Part shown: piece after piece, positions 43,353-51,498 of the stretch
Numbering within the stretch: the stretch's first letter is position 1
How the letters are laid out: every line of letters begins with the position of its first letter
Assembly (NCBI RefSeq): GCF_001278115.1
Contig: NZ_LIYD01000005.1
Location: 3,988,631-4,052,630 of the forward strand
Source of the DNA: Flavobacterium akiainvivens
GTDB lineage: Bacteria; Bacteroidota; Bacteroidia; Flavobacteriales; Flavobacteriaceae
Length of the DNA stretch: 64,000 nt
Reading direction: 5' to 3'
Notes under the pieces: generated by a model
The model's input: the letters and a program-made list of their open reading frames with translations, nothing else
Told to the model about the DNA's origin: nothing
Database searches by the model: none
Position numbers and translations under genes: made by a program

Positions 43353-43383
43353 CAAAAGTAGTTATAACGCAGGTAACATTCAA
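43353..43383 (-). promoter_or_regulatory. Consensus promoter for purH
   Basis: On the minus strand TTG (43383-43381), a 20-nt spacer and TACTTTTG (43360-43353) match the consensus exactly, with a leader of about 15-20 nt before the ATG. Confidence 0.65.
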
Positions 43384-43486
43384 AAGCCAAAATGGTTATT
43401 TTTATTTAATTTGAAATTTTTATGCCCTTACATTTTCACGGCTTTAAAAAAATGCTGAATTTTGAACAAGCCAATAATTTTTTGCC

Positions 43487-44740
43487 ATGCTGCTTTACCT
43501 TAGGTTACTTAAAGAAAGCTTTGCTTTTGCCATAAACGCACTTACTAACAACAAGCTGCGCACATTCCTTTCGTTACTGGGTGTAACCATAGGTATATTT
43601 TCTATTATAGCCGTGCTGGCCGCGGTAGACTCCCTGGACCGCAAGATTAAGGCCGATATGAACAAGGTAGATAAAAATACCATGTACCTGAAGCGTTTTT
43701 CTTTTGCGCCAACCGATATACCGGCCTGGAGGCGCGAGCAGTTTCCGGATGTGACGTATGATGAGTACCAGTACCTGAAAGACAATGTGGCGAGTTCTGA
43801 ATACATGGCTTACCAGATGTTTACCAATGCCGAGACGCTGACTTATGAAAAGAAGACGGCTACGGGCATAAACATGATACCTACATCGCATGAGTTTATA
43901 GACATTCAAAAAGAAGAGCTTGATAAAGGGCGTTTTTATAACGAAAGCGAAAGCAACCGTGGCAGCGCCGTTATTGTACTGGGGTATGATGTGGCCGAAA
44001 CGCTTTTTGGCGATGATAACCCTATTGACAAGAAGATTAGGGTATACGGCAGGCGCTTTACGGTTATAGGCGTGCTTAAAAAAGTAGGCTCTGGCGGGAT
44101 GGGTATGGGCAGTAACGACACTGCGGCTATATTTCCGGTTAATATGATGCGCAATATGTATGGCGATAACAATGATTTTATGACGCCCATAATTATCATA
44201 AAGCCTAAACAGGGTGCTGATGCCGAGGCCACCAAGGCCGATATTACCCAGAAGTTGCGCCTTTATCGTGGTATTAAGGCGAGTGAGGGCGATAACTTTA
44301 TGATAGACATTATTTCTTCATTCACCGAGTTTATAGACCAGATTATTGGCGTGCTAAACATGGTGGGGTGGATTATAAGCGGGTTCTCACTGCTGGTGGG
44401 GGGATTTGGTATTGCCAATATTATGTTTGTATCGGTAAAGGAGCGTACCAACATTATAGGCATACAAAAATCACTTGGTGCAAAGAACCACTTTATACTG
44501 TTCCAGTTTTTATTTGAGGCCGTAATCCTGTCGCTTATTGGCGGGCTTATAGGTATACTTATGGTAAAAGGAGCAGCAGCCATTGCCAGCAGCATTGCCG
44601 GTTTTGACTTTGTGCTGAGCTTTGGCAACATTATGCTGGGCTTTAGCATTTCTACCTTTATTGGGCTTGTGGCGGGTATTTTACCGGCGCGCTCTGCCTC
44701 TAAGCTCGACCCGGTTGAGGCGATACGTAGTGGGATGTAG
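43487..44740 (+). CDS. MacB-type ABC transporter permease
   Basis: The 417-residue protein is a four-helix type VII ABC permease. Helix 1 lies at about 22-45 after the LKESFAFAINALTNNKLRTFLSLLGVTIG lead. A periplasmic MacB core domain follows (about 48-280). The three C-terminal FtsX-domain helices come last (about 283-410, with VKERTNIIGIQKSLGAKN and GILPARSASKLDPVEAIRSGM). Such proteins couple ATP hydrolysis to envelope export or lipoprotein and toxin handling. No ATPase or adaptor gene is adjacent in this window, so the partner is elsewhere. Confidence 0.92.
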   Translation: MLLYLRLLKESFAFAINALTNNKLRTFLSLLGVTIGIFSIIAVLAAVDSLDRKIKADMNKVDKNTMYLKRFSFAPTDIPAWRREQFPDVTYDEYQYLKDNVASSEYMAYQMFTNAETLTYEKKTATGINMIPTSHEFIDIQKEELDKGRFYNESESNRGSAVIVLGYDVAETLFGDDNPIDKKIRVYGRRFTVIGVLKKVGSGGMGMGSNDTAAIFPVNMMRNMYGDNNDFMTPIIIIKPKQGADAEATKADITQKLRLYRGIKASEGDNFMIDIISSFTEFIDQIIGVLNMVGWIISGFSLLVGGFGIANIMFVSVKERTNIIGIQKSLGAKNHFILFQFLFEAVILSLIGGLIGILMVKGAAAIASSIAGFDFVLSFGNIMLGFSISTFIGLVAGILPARSASKLDPVEAIRSGM

Positions 44741-44760
44741 GCCTGCGGCGTTCGCTGTTC

Positions 44761-44801
44761 AGGGTTCAGGGTTAAACAACGAACAATGAACAATGAACCC
44801 T
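44761..44801. repeat. Low-complexity inverted and direct repeats in a convergent gap
   Basis: AGGGTTCA (44761-44768) and TGAACCCT (44794-44801) are perfect inverted repeats. Between them are tandem copies of GAACAAT, and upstream GTTCAGG is repeated. It occupies most of the 70-nt gap between two convergent genes and may help end transcription. Confidence 0.55.
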
Positions 44802-44810
44802 AAACGGGAA

Positions 44811-45461
44811 CTACCCCGCTACTCTTTCTATATACTCAATACAGCTTGATTTGTTGCTGAACTGCACCATTTCGCGGTTGTGGTAAAAGAAGAACTTTCC
44901 GTTTGATTTCTTTTTGTATATGGTAAACACCGCCCCACCGGAGAGCCTTACCTTGTATTCGCGGTATGCACCCATCCTGAGCGAATAGCTTTCTTTTACA
45001 AGGGTAATGTAATAGGTAATGGGCAAGTGGTGGTTATGCGGCTGCTGTAGCTTTGGCACTACATCTTCGCCATAGGTAAGGCTTAAAAAATCAAGCACCG
45101 CGGCAATGGAATTGAGGTCGGCACGGTAGCGGCTTTCGTTAATAAGCACGGCATACTCATTAGCGCTGTCTACTTTTAGCGCCAGTACGTTTTTATCAAA
45201 AAAACCGTGGCGGAAAAGGTATGACTCATCGTGCAAATCAATAAGTATGGCGTTGTTGCCCAGGTACTCCCACCGGGCTTTTTGCACCCTGCCGTTAACC
45301 GAAATAAGCAACTGCCCGTTATTCCTGAAAATATACACGGTTTTAGTCTGGGAGGCTTCATCAAGCACTACCCAGTGGTGGTTAACCAGCATGGTTATGT
45401 TATCAAGCTTTTGCGAAAACCGTTCAATCTTCGGTATTATATCTGCGGCATATGTTTTCAT
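44811..45461 (-). CDS. Conserved-looking cytoplasmic protein of unknown function
   Basis: No family recognised. The 216-residue product has no signal peptide or membrane helix. Residues about 20-105 are beta-rich (WVVLDEASQTKTVYIFRNNG, GQLLISVNGRV, YLGNNAILIDLHDESYLFRHG), with a second beta-rich stretch near the end (EYKVRLSGGAVFTIYKKK, FFFYHNREMVQF). Internal similarity between the two halves (YIFRNNGQLL and TIYKKKSNGKFFF) suggests a duplicated small domain. I start at the ATG giving MKTYAADI. A TTG three codons upstream lies inside the promoter -7 box and is rejected. It is monocistronic and possibly leaderless. Confidence 0.75.
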   Translation of the reverse strand: MKTYAADIIPKIERFSQKLDNITMLVNHHWVVLDEASQTKTVYIFRNNGQLLISVNGRVQKARWEYLGNNAILIDLHDESYLFRHGFFDKNVLALKVDSANEYAVLINESRYRADLNSIAAVLDFLSLTYGEDVVPKLQQPHNHHLPITYYITLVKESYSLRMGAYREYKVRLSGGAVFTIYKKKSNGKFFFYHNREMVQFSNKSSCIEYIERVAG

Positions 45462-45467
45462 AAGCAG

Positions 45468-45475
45468 CAAATATA
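45468..45475 (-). promoter_or_regulatory. -7 box 6 nt before the ATG of the unknown gene
   Basis: TATATTTG on the minus strand matches the consensus. Six bases separate it from the ATG at 45461, so the transcript probably starts at the initiation codon. The -33 region lacks a clear TTG. Confidence 0.4.
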
Positions 45476-45640
45476 GGGGCGCTATAAATATGTTAATTTT
45501 TTTAACAGTCTGATAGCGATGATTTTAATGAATAAATCGATGAACGGCAGTTTGTTAACATAAATATTTAGAAAAACGTTTTCGTAAAAAAATGTTTCTA
45601 AAAGATTTCTGTAGATAATTTTTTGACACAAAGGTCACCA

Positions 45641-45660
45641 ATCCCGATAGTTATCGGGAT
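45641..45660. repeat. 20-nt palindromic element ATCCCGATA-GT-TATCGGGAT
   Basis: Two perfect 9-bp arms are separated by GT. The element interrupts a stretch with the words CACAAAGG on both sides (around 45628 and 45662) and CACGAAG further on. Palindromes with CCCGATA and TATCGGG are, from memory, dispersed in Bacteroidota genomes. The surrounding 293-nt gap has no credible gene. Confidence 0.6.
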
Positions 45661-45754
45661 CACAAAGGACACGAAGATTAGATGATAAGATCATTTTGAA
45701 GTTCACGAAGCTTTGTGTTTAAATATGAGTTTTAGTGAGCATGGCGCAGAAAAA

Positions 45755-46558
45755 TTACTTACCTAGCGCCCATACCAGCGCTTTTTCTTTAGTAGCCCTG
45801 AAAATAGTGCCATGCTCTTCGTTAGGCTCATCTGAATATGCCCAGCGCAGCCCTGGGGTGTTGGTGGCTTTTAGTATACCCTCAAGCTGTTTTGTGTACT
45901 GCGAAATATCTGTAGCGCCAGAGCCTGCAAACCACAGTGTTTTGCCCTGCGGCATTTTTGCCAGGTTTTGTCTGGCGGTGGTAACCAGGTTGTGGTTGTT
46001 CCACCATAGCGATGGGTCGAAAGCTATGTAGTAGTCAAACAGCTGCGGCTCCAGGAAAAAGGTTTCCATAACAAACAGGCCAGATAGCGATTCGCCCAGT
46101 ATGCCCCTTTGCGCGGTGGTGCGGTAGTGCTTGTTTACTTCGGCAAACAGCTCATTGGCCACAAACGCCCTGAATGCGCCTGAGCCACCCACAACGGGGG
46201 CTACTTCCTTATCTTTTGCCACTGTGGTGGGTGGGGTAAGGTCTTTGCGGCGCTGTATGTTTTCTATGCCCACCAAAATAAAGGGCTTTATCTTTTTGGC
46301 CTTAATAAGTTCTGAAAAGGTATTGGCAATATGCGGAAAATCTTCTTTTATGCCGCCATCGGCCATGTACATAACCGGCAGGGAGTCGGTAGCCTGTGCG
46401 TAGCCTTCGGGTGTCCATACATTAATGGTACGGGTTTCGCCCAGTTGCTTAGAGGCTATAGTAAAGGTGTTGTGTGCAGGAATTGGGTCGGCCGGCTGTT
46501 GGGGTGCTTTTGCACAGCTAAGGGTTAAAATAGCAAGGAGTATGTATAGTGGTTTCAT
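45755..46558 (-). CDS. Lipoprotein esterase of the Fes/IroE (esterase D) family
   Basis: The 267-residue protein starts with a lipoprotein signal (lipobox LTLSC, Cys15) and then an alpha/beta hydrolase of the putative-esterase family: RTINVWTPEGY, LPVMYMADGG, FILVGIEN, the nucleophile elbow GESLSGLF, YYIAFDPSLWWNN and a late histidine in EEHGTIF. Relatives hydrolyse ester bonds in enterobactin-type siderophores or act as carbohydrate or acyl esterases. No siderophore gene is adjacent, so the substrate stays open. It is probably anchored in the outer membrane. Confidence 0.87.
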   Translation of the reverse strand: MKPLYILLAILTLSCAKAPQQPADPIPAHNTFTIASKQLGETRTINVWTPEGYAQATDSLPVMYMADGGIKEDFPHIANTFSELIKAKKIKPFILVGIENIQRRKDLTPPTTVAKDKEVAPVVGGSGAFRAFVANELFAEVNKHYRTTAQRGILGESLSGLFVMETFFLEPQLFDYYIAFDPSLWWNNHNLVTTARQNLAKMPQGKTLWFAGSGATDISQYTKQLEGILKATNTPGLRWAYSDEPNEEHGTIFRATKEKALVWALGK

Positions 46559-46680
46559 GCGAGTGTTTTTATGAAGGTCAAAAATTGTTTGAAGTATAAA
46601 CGTACAAAAAATATAATTGCGATTGTGGAGGCTTTTTTGGGTAGCAAATTTTTTTTGAAAAAAGCCGCTGTGGGGTAAAA

Positions 46681-46799
46681 AATGGCTTTTGATATTTCAC
46701 ACCGTGAAAACAAACTCCAAAAGTGAAATATTAAGCACTTTTTGAGGCGTGCTTGTAAGAAAAAAGCCATTCGGGTTGCGAATGGCTTTTTGATATTTC
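46681..46799. repeat. Direct repeat AATGGCTTTT-GATATTTC, 100 bp apart
   Basis: The word occurs at 46681-46698 and, with one extra T, at 46781-46799. The right copy belongs to the accD terminator. The left copy also follows an A-rich GCC-containing arm, like a decayed second terminator. TTTCAC (46694-46699) can pair with GTGAAA at 46703-46708 or at 46721-46726. Confidence 0.5.
46761..46791 (-). terminator. Terminator of accD
   Basis: AAAAAGCCATTCG (46761-46773) and CGAATGGCTTTTT (46779-46791) form a perfect 13-bp stem with a 5-nt loop, 22 nt after the accD stop on the minus strand, ending in a T run. Confidence 0.9.
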
Positions 46800-46812
46800 T
46801 GTAAGTGATTTC

Positions 46813-47667
46813 TTATCGTATTGGCTGATTCTGGATCAGGTCAAGATACAGGTTTACTTTGTCTTTAAGTTCTTTCCTTGGTGTAATAAAGTCAAGGAAA
46901 CCGTGCTCCAGCAGGAATTCAGCCGTCTGGAAGCCCTCAGGCAGGTCTTTACCGGTAGTGTCTTTAACCACACGCGGGCCTGCGAAGCCTATCAATGCTC
47001 CTGGTTCTGAGATGTTTACATCGCCCAGCATGGCGTAGCTTGCTGTAGTTCCGCCGGTTGTTGGGTCGGTAGAAAGCGATATGTACGGTATTCCGGCTTC
47101 TGCCAGCTGTGCCAGCTTAGCCGATGTTTTGGCCAGCTGCATAAGCGAGTAAGCAGCCTCCATCATCCTGGCGCCCCCTGATTTTGAGATCATTAGAAAC
47201 GGAATGTTGTTTTTAATAGAGTGGTCTATGGCACGGGCTATTTTTTCACCTACCACAGCACCCATAGAACCGCCTATAAAAGAGAAGTCCATACAGGCTA
47301 TAACCAGGTCTTTACCTTTAGATTTGCCCACAGCGGTGCGCACTGCATCCTTAAGTTTGGTTTTCTCCATGGCATCCTTAAGGCGTTCGTCATACTTCTT
47401 GGTATCCACAAACTTAAGGGTGTCTTTACTGGTTATGTTCTTGTCGAGCTCAGTAAATTCGTTGTCGTCAAACAGTATGCTAAAATACTCTTTGCTGCCT
47501 ATCCTTACATGGTAACCGTCTTCAGGGCTTACATAAAAATTGCGCGCAAGTTCCTCAGCATCAATAATCTTTCCGGTTGGCGATTTATACCAAAGCCCCT
47601 TGGGTACATCCCTTTTGGACTCGGTAGGGGTAGTAATACCTTTTTCCGTTCTTTTAAACCAGGCCAT
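46813..47667 (-). CDS. accD: Acetyl-CoA carboxylase carboxyltransferase subunit beta, without zinc ribbon cysteines
   Basis: AccD and AccA together transfer the carboxyl group from biotin carboxyl carrier protein to acetyl-CoA, giving malonyl-CoA for fatty acid synthesis. The 284-residue protein has the carboxyltransferase core intact (FSFIGGSMGAVVGEKIARA, SKSGGARMMEAAYSLMQ, TDPTTGGTTASYAMLGDV, GFAGPRVV). The N-terminal region that normally holds the Cys4 zinc ribbon is recognisable (GLWYKSPTGKI...FYVSPEDGYH), but the four cysteine positions are Ser29, Gly32, Ser47 and Asp50. AAGGAGAG lies 8 nt before the ATG, an unusually clear Shine-Dalgarno sequence for this phylum. Confidence 0.95.
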   Translation of the reverse strand: MAWFKRTEKGITTPTESKRDVPKGLWYKSPTGKIIDAEELARNFYVSPEDGYHVRIGSKEYFSILFDDNEFTELDKNITSKDTLKFVDTKKYDERLKDAMEKTKLKDAVRTAVGKSKGKDLVIACMDFSFIGGSMGAVVGEKIARAIDHSIKNNIPFLMISKSGGARMMEAAYSLMQLAKTSAKLAQLAEAGIPYISLSTDPTTGGTTASYAMLGDVNISEPGALIGFAGPRVVKDTTGKDLPEGFQTAEFLLEHGFLDFITPRKELKDKVNLYLDLIQNQPIR

Positions 47668-47700
47668 AATTCTCTCTCCTTAAATTATTTGGTAAAAATA

Positions 47701-47736
47701 ACAATAGGCTAAACACGCTGGTGCTTAGCCTATTGT
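47701..47736 (-). terminator. Terminator between fbaA and accD
   Basis: ACAATAGGCTAA (47701-47712) and TTAGCCTATTGT (47725-47736) form a perfect 12-bp stem. An inner CAC/GTG pair extends the hairpin. It lies 7 nt past the fbaA stop. The T tract on the minus strand is weak (TATTTTTACC), so some read-through to accD is possible. Confidence 0.7.
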
Positions 47737-47743
47737 GGTAATA

Positions 47744-48811
47744 TTAAAGTGTGTTTACGTTGTTCAGGTCAGCAAATGCCTGCTCAAGCCTTTTGTTAAA
47801 GGTAACTTCGCCTTCACGAATCCATTTGCGTGGGTCGTAGTGTTTTTTGTTAGGCGATTCAGGTCCGTCAGGGCTACCTATCTGCGTTTTAAGGTAGTCT
47901 ACCTTGCCCACCATGTAGTCGCGGATACCTTCGGTAAAGGCAAACTGCAGGTCGGTATCAATATTCATCTTGATAACACCATAAGAAATAGCCTCGCGGA
48001 TTTCTTCAAGCGTAGAGCCTGATCCTCCGTGGAATACAAAGTCTACAGGGTTTGGCCCGGTGCCAAATTTCTCAGCTACATACGTTTGAGAATCCCTAAG
48101 AATTGTAGGGGTAAGTTTTACGTTACCAGGCTTGTAAACGCCGTGTACGTTGCCAAAAGCAGCAGCTACGGTAAACCTTGGCGATATTTTGCTAAGCTCT
48201 TCATATACATGGCCTACTTCTTCAGGTTGTGTATAAAGCCTTGAAGCATCTACATGGCTGTTGTCTACACCATCTTCTTCACCACCTGTTATACCAAGTT
48301 CTATTTCAAGGGTCATGCCCATTTTGCTCATCCTTTCAAGGTACTTTGCAGATATCTCTATGTTTTCCTCAAGCGGTTCTTCGCTAAGGTCAAGCATGTG
48401 CGAGCTGAAAAGCGGCTTGCCTGTTTCGGCAAAGTGTTTTTCGCTGGCATCAAGAAGGCCGTCTACCCATGGCAGTAGGTTTTTGGCACAGTGGTCAGTA
48501 TGTAAAATTACAGTAGCACCATAGGCTTCTGCAAGTGTATGAACGTGTTTAGCCCCGGCTATAGCACCAAGAATTGCTGCTTTCTGGCCATCGTTATTAA
48601 GGCCTTTACCGGCATTAAAAGCGGCACCGCCGTTAGAGAATTGAATGATTACAGGAGCTTTAAGTTTTGCAGCGGTTTCAAGAACGCCATTTATAGTACT
48701 TGAACCGGTAACGTTTACTGCAGGAAGCGCGAAACCTTTTTCTTTAGCATAATTAAAGATTTCCTGAACCTGATCTCCGGTGGCTACACCGGGCTTAATG
48801 TTGTGGGCCAT
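47744..48811 (-). CDS. fbaA: Class II fructose-bisphosphate aldolase
   Basis: FbaA cleaves fructose 1,6-bisphosphate to two triose phosphates in glycolysis and works in reverse in gluconeogenesis. The 355-residue protein is of the class IIA type. Visible motifs are VILHTDHCAKNLLPWVDG with the metal-binding His and catalytic Asp, SHMLDLSEEPLEENI, the glutamate-rich LEIELGITGGEEDG, AFGNVHGVYKPGNVKL with a metal-binding His, and FHGGSGSTLEEI with GVIKMNIDTDLQ for phosphate binding. Confidence 0.97.
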   Translation of the reverse strand: MAHNIKPGVATGDQVQEIFNYAKEKGFALPAVNVTGSSTINGVLETAAKLKAPVIIQFSNGGAAFNAGKGLNNDGQKAAILGAIAGAKHVHTLAEAYGATVILHTDHCAKNLLPWVDGLLDASEKHFAETGKPLFSSHMLDLSEEPLEENIEISAKYLERMSKMGMTLEIELGITGGEEDGVDNSHVDASRLYTQPEEVGHVYEELSKISPRFTVAAAFGNVHGVYKPGNVKLTPTILRDSQTYVAEKFGTGPNPVDFVFHGGSGSTLEEIREAISYGVIKMNIDTDLQFAFTEGIRDYMVGKVDYLKTQIGSPDGPESPNKKHYDPRKWIREGEVTFNKRLEQAFADLNNVNTL

Positions 48812-48837
48812 TAGTTTGGGATTTTAAATTTAATTCA

Positions 48838-48845
48838 CAAAAATA
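48838..48845 (-). promoter_or_regulatory. -7 box for fbaA
   Basis: TATTTTTG on the minus strand fits the consensus, about 26 nt before the ATG. The expected TTG is absent. Confidence 0.35.
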
Positions 48846-48870
48846 GTGTTTTTAACTATTCCTGAAAATT

Positions 48871-51441
48871 TTAGAACGGATAATTAATACCTACGTTTAA
48901 AACACTGTGCTTAAAATCGTGGTCTGTAAACCATCTTGAGCCCTCGGGCCTGCCGGGATTATAGGTTTTAAAGCCCAGATCAAAGCGCACTACAAAGAAG
49001 TTAAAGTCATACCTAAGCCCCAGGCCTGTGCCAAATGCCAGGTCTCTGAAAGATGAGAGGCCGTTAAAGGTGTAATCAGGGTCGTCTACATTATCAAATA
49101 CGTTCCAGATGTTGCCTACATCGCCAAAAACCGCACCGTTTAGCTGCCCGAAAAGGTTAAAACGCAACTCTGCACTATAAGCCATTTTAAGGTTAGCTTC
49201 GTTAAAGTCGTTTAAACCGCCGCTGCGCCCTGGGCCAAGGCTGTAGGCCTGCCATGCACGGTTATCGTTAGAGCCCCCGGCAAAATAACTTCTTGCAAAC
49301 GGTATTGTGTTTGAGTTGCCATAAGGCACGGCAAGGCCAAAAAACGAACGCATGGCCAGTACTTTGCCGCGGCCAAGGCTCCAGTGTTTTATAAAATCTA
49401 CCTCACCTTTAAGGTATTGCGAGTATTCTACATTAAATAATGTGGTTTGGCCAAGTGGGGCATTATCTATATTGCCAAAAGCTTTAGATAGTAATGATAA
49501 TGTGTTGCCCGCGCTCTCAAACTTGGTTTTAAATATGAAAAAGGAGTTGTCATTATTGTCTAAGCGGGTGGTAAGGGTATAGGTAAAACTTGAGGCCACA
49601 ATCAGGTTGTTTTCGGTAAGCCTGTCGCGGCGTTCCTGAATGCGTTCAATTTCAGTAAGTTCGTTTTGGGTAACCGGCAGGGTGGGGGGCTCAACTTCAG
49701 ATGTGTTGTTTATAAAATAGTCGGTACCGCCGGGAATGGTAAGGTCTCCATTCTGTTCAAGGTATTCTGCCGGAATACTGCCGCTGTAATTCTGGGCTAT
49801 TTCGTTAAGGCGGTCGTATGACGAGCGGTATACATCAAAATAACGGTTTGCATTTACGTTGCGTATGTACTGAATGTTAAACAGGTCGAGTTTTGCGGTT
49901 TGCGTGCCAAGCCTAGGCGACCAGTTGTAGCTAAGCATACCTGTAAAATTCTCTTTATCAAGGCCTATGTTTTTTTGCCTGCCTATACCAAAGCTTACGG
50001 TGGTAGAAGGTATCATCCGTTTCGGGATTATACTTTCGGTTTTAAACGGCAGCCACACACGGGGTATGGTAAGCTTTACATCGGCACCATATTCAAGGAT
50101 GTTGAAGAAAGTACGGTCTTTAATGGCCTGGTCGCGGCTGGAACCAATGTTGCCGCGGGTAGATATTTGCAGGGTTTCCATGCCGCGGAATATATTACGG
50201 ATGGACACCCCCATACTACCCTGTATACCAAAATCCTGGATGTTACTGTGGTTAAAATCGGCCGCTACGTTAAAACGGAATTTCTTTTTAGGGCTAAGGC
50301 GTATTTTGGCAATCAGTGAGTTGCCGCTGGCATCTGTTGTGTCTTCAACAAAATCAATAGCAGGGTAGTTAAAGATGTTTACGTTGCTCATATAGCGCGA
50401 AGTAAGCACGCGCCTCCAGTCGGCATAGGTGCTGCCGGGGGTAATAAAAACGGGTTGCGTAAGGGCTTTTGGCCTGTAGTTTAGCTTGCCCCTGCTGTAT
50501 ATATTAAAACCGTTATAGCTGGCGCTGTCGGGCTCCTGTGTTTCGTCAGACGGGTTTTGGGTATAAATGTCTACCTTACTTATTTTGTATAGCTTAAACG
50601 GGCGCACAAAGGTAGAATCGCCCTGGCGCACGGTTTCATTATCAATATTAATATCTACACTGGCTTTGTAGTCATTGCCCACAGTGTCAATTACATAGTT
50701 GATATTGTTAGGTTCAAATTTATACGCCCCGTTGTTGCGGAAATAAGCTGTGATACGCTCGCGCTCAGCAGTAAAATCTGCCTCGTTATACTGTACACCT
50801 TCCTTAATCATAGGCTTGGCTTCAATCTTACTTTTTTTGTACAGGCTGTCAAGCGCAGGCGTTTCAATATAAGCGGTTATGGTGTCTATAATGTAGGGTT
50901 TGCCAGTTTCTACATCATAATGCACAACAGCCCTTTTATCGGGCAGGGTATCTATGCTGTATTTTACGTTAGCCCTGAAAAAGCCTTTTTTGTAGTAGTA
51001 GGCAAAAAGCCTGTTACGGCCTTTTTTAGTGCGGGTTTCATCTACCAGCACAGGGGGTTCGCCGGTTTTCTTTAAAAAGTTGCTTATGCCCGAAATTACA
51101 AACGAGTTGCCAAAGCGGCGCACCTGCTTTTCAGACAGCATACCCCTTAAAAATTTGTGCATGCCCGGGTGGTTGTCAAGGTAGGCCAGGTAGGTAGAAT
51201 CTGCATTTGGCTTGGCGGCATTATACATGTGCAGGCGCAGGTGAAAGCCCGCAATATCAGTATTGGGCAGCTGGTAGAGCTGCGCCTTGTGGTCGTCATC
51301 GTTATTTTGTTCACCGTTAACGGTTATTTCGTTCTTCTCTAACAGGTGGCTGCCGTCTGGCACCCGCTTTACAAGCGAACACGAATAAATAACAAAGCCC
51401 GATAATATAATTAGTGTTACTTTTGTTGCTAAATTCTTCAA
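48871..51441 (-). CDS. tamL: TamL, lipoprotein-type BamA/TamA-family outer-membrane assembly protein
   Basis: The 856-residue protein begins with a lipoprotein signal (VIYSC, Cys21), then POTRA-like units (about 30-330, with KKGFFRANVKYSIDTLPDKRAVVHYDVETGKPYIIDTI as a typical POTRA), and a C-terminal 16-strand barrel (about 400-856) ending in VGINYPF with the C-terminal Phe expected for outer-membrane barrels. The barrel has the family FGDVGNIW and GLGLRYDFNFFVVRFDLGF segments. In Bacteroidota the lipidated TamA homologue is called TamL. Its partner TamB is not in the window. It is divergent from a TrmH gene with a 39-nt gap. Confidence 0.88.
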   Translation of the reverse strand: MKNLATKVTLIILSGFVIYSCSLVKRVPDGSHLLEKNEITVNGEQNNDDDHKAQLYQLPNTDIAGFHLRLHMYNAAKPNADSTYLAYLDNHPGMHKFLRGMLSEKQVRRFGNSFVISGISNFLKKTGEPPVLVDETRTKKGRNRLFAYYYKKGFFRANVKYSIDTLPDKRAVVHYDVETGKPYIIDTITAYIETPALDSLYKKSKIEAKPMIKEGVQYNEADFTAERERITAYFRNNGAYKFEPNNINYVIDTVGNDYKASVDINIDNETVRQGDSTFVRPFKLYKISKVDIYTQNPSDETQEPDSASYNGFNIYSRGKLNYRPKALTQPVFITPGSTYADWRRVLTSRYMSNVNIFNYPAIDFVEDTTDASGNSLIAKIRLSPKKKFRFNVAADFNHSNIQDFGIQGSMGVSIRNIFRGMETLQISTRGNIGSSRDQAIKDRTFFNILEYGADVKLTIPRVWLPFKTESIIPKRMIPSTTVSFGIGRQKNIGLDKENFTGMLSYNWSPRLGTQTAKLDLFNIQYIRNVNANRYFDVYRSSYDRLNEIAQNYSGSIPAEYLEQNGDLTIPGGTDYFINNTSEVEPPTLPVTQNELTEIERIQERRDRLTENNLIVASSFTYTLTTRLDNNDNSFFIFKTKFESAGNTLSLLSKAFGNIDNAPLGQTTLFNVEYSQYLKGEVDFIKHWSLGRGKVLAMRSFFGLAVPYGNSNTIPFARSYFAGGSNDNRAWQAYSLGPGRSGGLNDFNEANLKMAYSAELRFNLFGQLNGAVFGDVGNIWNVFDNVDDPDYTFNGLSSFRDLAFGTGLGLRYDFNFFVVRFDLGFKTYNPGRPEGSRWFTDHDFKHSVLNVGINYPF

Positions 51442-51464
51442 AACGCTATTGCCGGATAGTAATT

Positions 51465-51498
51465 CAAAAATACATTATTTATGGTTAGCAAAAACCAA
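51465..51498 (-). promoter_or_regulatory. Promoter for tamL overlapping the trmH-type gene start
   Basis: On the minus strand TTG (51498-51496), a 23-nt spacer and TATTTTTG (51472-51465). The -33 part lies inside the first codons of the divergent methyltransferase gene. Confidence 0.45.
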
